The translations under genes and the position numbers were made by a program. The notes under the pieces were generated by a model, which saw nothing but the letters and a program-made list of their open reading frames with translations, made no database searches and was not told where the DNA came from. Of a stretch of 64,000 bases of DNA, positions 62,292 to 64,000 are shown piece by piece. The DNA lies in the NCBI RefSeq assembly GCF_012958305.1, contig NZ_JABBYO010000008.1, positions 312,001 to 376,000 of the forward strand, in the 5' to 3' direction. The stretch's first letter is position 1. The number at the start of each line of letters is the position of its first letter. This DNA is from Tautonia rosea. Its GTDB lineage: Bacteria; Planctomycetota; Planctomycetia; Isosphaerales; Isosphaeraceae.

Positions 62292-62939
62292 TTAGCGCGA
62301 CCGTTGCCGACGCCTGGCGAAGACGATTCCGAGGCCGCCGAGCGCGACGAGGATCAGGGTCGAGGGTTCGGGGATAATGGTGGTGCGGGTCTCACCCGTG
62401 ATGATCGTTCCACCGTTGGGGGCGCTGAACGCCGCGAACGGAGAGTTCGGGCCGGATGTGAAGAACTTGAAGGCGTCGTACTCGGTGCCTGGTTGCAGCA
62501 CGGCCTGCGGGTTGTCGGGGTCGGGGCCGGCTTCTGACAGCCAGTAGAACGCGACGGAGGTACTGTCTCCCCAGAGCCAGTCGACCTCGGTGGTGTCGAT
62601 TGAGAAGGACGAGGGAGGCGTCGCGCCGATCGGCCGGATGGAATCGAAATCGAATCCCAATTCCCAACTCTCCTTGGCGATCAGGGCGGAGATCCAATGG
62701 TCTCGCGCGCTTAAGCCGTCGATGGAGGAGATGCCGGAGATCGCCGTGTCCTGGATCAGGTCGTTGCCGACCCCGAATGCCCAGGTCGTCATGGATGGTG
62801 TGATGTAGAAGGTCCCGGTGTAGGCGTTCCCCGGGTTGTCCGGAGGTACGAGGACCTCCCTGATCTGCGTTGCATGCGTCGCATTGGCGAGCAATACGAC
62901 CAAGGATACGACGAGAACGAATGTTCTTGCTCTTTTCAT
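62292..62939 (-). CDS. PEP-CTERM sorted exported protein
   Basis: A 215-residue protein with a signal peptide (RTFVLVVSLVVLLANATHA), a beta-rich body (YITPSMTTWAFGVGNDLIQD; WLWGDSTSVAFYWLSEAG), and the sorting tail IPEPSTLILVALGGLGIVFARRRQR. The tail consists of PEP, a membrane segment and a basic end, and is recognised by exosortase for surface or extracellular placement, usually together with exopolysaccharide. No exosortase gene is in this window. The start ATG at 62939 gives the signal peptide. Function of the body is unknown. Confidence 0.88.
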   Translation of the reverse strand: MKRARTFVLVVSLVVLLANATHATQIREVLVPPDNPGNAYTGTFYITPSMTTWAFGVGNDLIQDTAISGISSIDGLSARDHWISALIAKESWELGFDFDSIRPIGATPPSSFSIDTTEVDWLWGDSTSVAFYWLSEAGPDPDNPQAVLQPGTEYDAFKFFTSGPNSPFAAFSAPNGGTIITGETRTTIIPEPSTLILVALGGLGIVFARRRQRSR

Positions 62940-63791
62940 GGTAATGTGTTGACTTCTATGAAAGAGCATGGACGTGAACGCGATGATGTCACCTGAGCTT
63001 AGGGGGGTGGGCTCAGGGCGTCAAGGGTTTTTGAGTTGAGTGAGTTTACGACCGTTTCGGTGGTGAATTCTGGCAACAACCGGCGTTACCGGGTTGTGGT
63101 GATATTGGCGATGATTTATGGGTTGCGCGGGCTGATCGCGAGTGAGGAGGATTGGAAGGGTCTTTCGGGCGTTGTGCGAGGGGGGTGTTGAGGGCGGCTT
63201 AGGGCCGTAAACTGCCTGTGCGTGCCGGACCGGGAGAGCGTGCAGAAGCCGGAGAATTTGCGTTCGCCCGAAGGGGTGGACCGGGGTCGGGTGGACCCCG
63301 GGCGCTGAGGGGGCGGTTTGCTGAGGAGGGGATGGGCGGGGTCGAGAGGACGAGACTGTCTCGATCGGCGAGAGGGGGTTGGTGATGAGAGCGGAGTTCG
63401 ATTGCGCGGGTCGTCTCGGTTGCTCGCCAACCGGGGTCGCGAAGCGACGAGAGGTTACGGAGATGCATCCCGGCGCCTCTTGCGGCTGCGCCGCCCCGGT
63501 TGGCGAGCAACCGAGACGACCCGTGATTGTACCTCGGGATGATTCCATTCGCCCGCGTTCGAGAGGAGTGCGTGAAGGACGAGGGTTTCGAGCTGTTGGT
63601 CCTGAACTCGTGCTCGGAACGCCTTGAAGAACGGACGCGAGGACCGTCGCAGGCTCTGAGCGAGGCCTTGCTCTTTCGGAGGGGCATCCATCCTGATACG
63701 CTTGGTTGAGTGTGAGAGGAAGGCGTTCCGGGTGTGCTGGACATTGGAGCACTCGGGACGCCCGGGAGAGCACGAGGGGAGGAGTGGCGTG
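62940..63791. other. Intergenic region with a long inverted repeat
   Basis: No gene is supported. The A+T-richer part next to 62940 should carry the PEP-CTERM gene's promoter. An inverted repeat with 30-base arms is at 63407-63523; the remainder has no visible feature. Confidence 0.5.
63407..63523. repeat. Perfect inverted repeat with 30-base arms (family E)
   Basis: The arms at 63407-63436 and 63494-63523 are exact complements with a 57-base loop. Each arm contains the small palindromic-like core GGTTGCTCGCCAACC. The loop has further pairing potential (GTCGCGAAGCGAC). It resembles families B and D in layout but not in sequence. Confidence 0.85.
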
Positions 63792-64000
63792 ATGAGACTG
63801 CGGCACACCTTGGTGAAGGTGTTCGTGTGGGGCGGGTTGGGGGCGGTGGTGGTTGCGAGCAGCGGGGCCGAGGGGGGGCAGGAGGTCAGGAGGGACGCGA
63901 GGCCAACGTTGGAGGAGGCGTTTCGCGGGTGGGACAAGGGGTTTTCGTCGGATCGGAAGGATGATCGCGTGGATGCGCTGCGATCGATGTTGCCTCGCAA
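63792..64000 (+). CDS. Exported protein, 5' part only, cut by window end
   Basis: An open frame with a strong ribosome site (GGGGAGGAG, 8 bases upstream) runs to the right edge without a stop. It begins MRLRHTLVKVFVWGGLGAVV, a signal peptide, followed by EEAFRGWDKGFSSDRKDDRV. The remainder is outside the window and the family cannot be judged. Confidence 0.65.
   Translation, partial: MRLRHTLVKVFVWGGLGAVVVASSGAEGGQEVRRDARPTLEEAFRGWDKGFSSDRKDDRVDALRSMLPR

Overview
The window reads as a stretch of planctomycete chromosome, most likely from an Isosphaeraceae-type genus. This is inferred from several things together: high G+C (about two thirds by eye), many families frequent in that group (DUF4058, the TIGR03009-like LolA-type protein, an ECF sigma factor with a long repeat tail, membrane-bound vWA proteins, Tat-exported DUF362, a PEP-CTERM protein, a Cu-monooxygenase/cytochrome c fusion), loose gene packing, and many intergenic inverted repeats. 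No rRNA, tRNA, CRISPR array, prophage or intact transposase was recognised.

Layout. 0-2 kb: an AhpC peroxiredoxin diverges from an OxyR regulator that keeps both redox cysteines. 2-11 kb: palindromic repeats, a secreted carboxypeptidase-regulatory-like protein cut by an in-frame TGA, a BamE-like lipoprotein-size protein, a cytochrome c/copper monooxygenase-like protein, a LolA-like protein, a DUF6939-like protein and a gamma-glutamyltransferase. 11-18 kb: a ParE-type toxin-antitoxin pair, a zinc-ribbon protein, a protein with a repeat-derived tail, a Yip1-like membrane protein, an alpha/beta hydrolase that lacks its serine, and two small exported proteins. 18-24.7 kb: two GntP-family permeases in tandem with a long inverted repeat between them, the ECF sigma/tail fusion and a 2OG-Fe(II) oxygenase. 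25-33.7 kb: cytochrome bd oxidase (cydAB) with a small membrane protein, a zinc-ribbon membrane protein, a membrane Ser/Thr kinase, a short hybrid cluster protein and a sulfotransferase.

33.7-35.7 kb is a gene-free stretch of lower G+C. It precedes a large SWIM-SNF2 helicase. From 39.4 to 47.1 kb eight genes run in one direction: an AAA ATPase, a DUF4276 protein, two glycosyltransferases, two methyltransferases, a nucleotide-sugar dehydrogenase and an epimerase. The first four overlap one another and so do the last two or three. The ATPase-DUF4276 pair resembles ATPase/TOPRIM-like defence modules but is translationally coupled to glycan genes; this is the best candidate for an undescribed system. 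47-64 kb: an LRR-like protein, DUF434, a methyltransferase, a Tat-exported DUF362 protein, DUF4058, two paralogous membrane vWA proteins, SurE, a second ParE-type toxin-antitoxin pair, a secreted coiled-coil protein, a PEP-CTERM protein and a gene running off the right edge.

Working themes are oxidative and nitrosative stress (AhpC/OxyR, cytochrome bd, Hcp), cell-surface glycan synthesis, and a genome seeded with several families of short palindromic repeats, one of which also appears inside a coding region.
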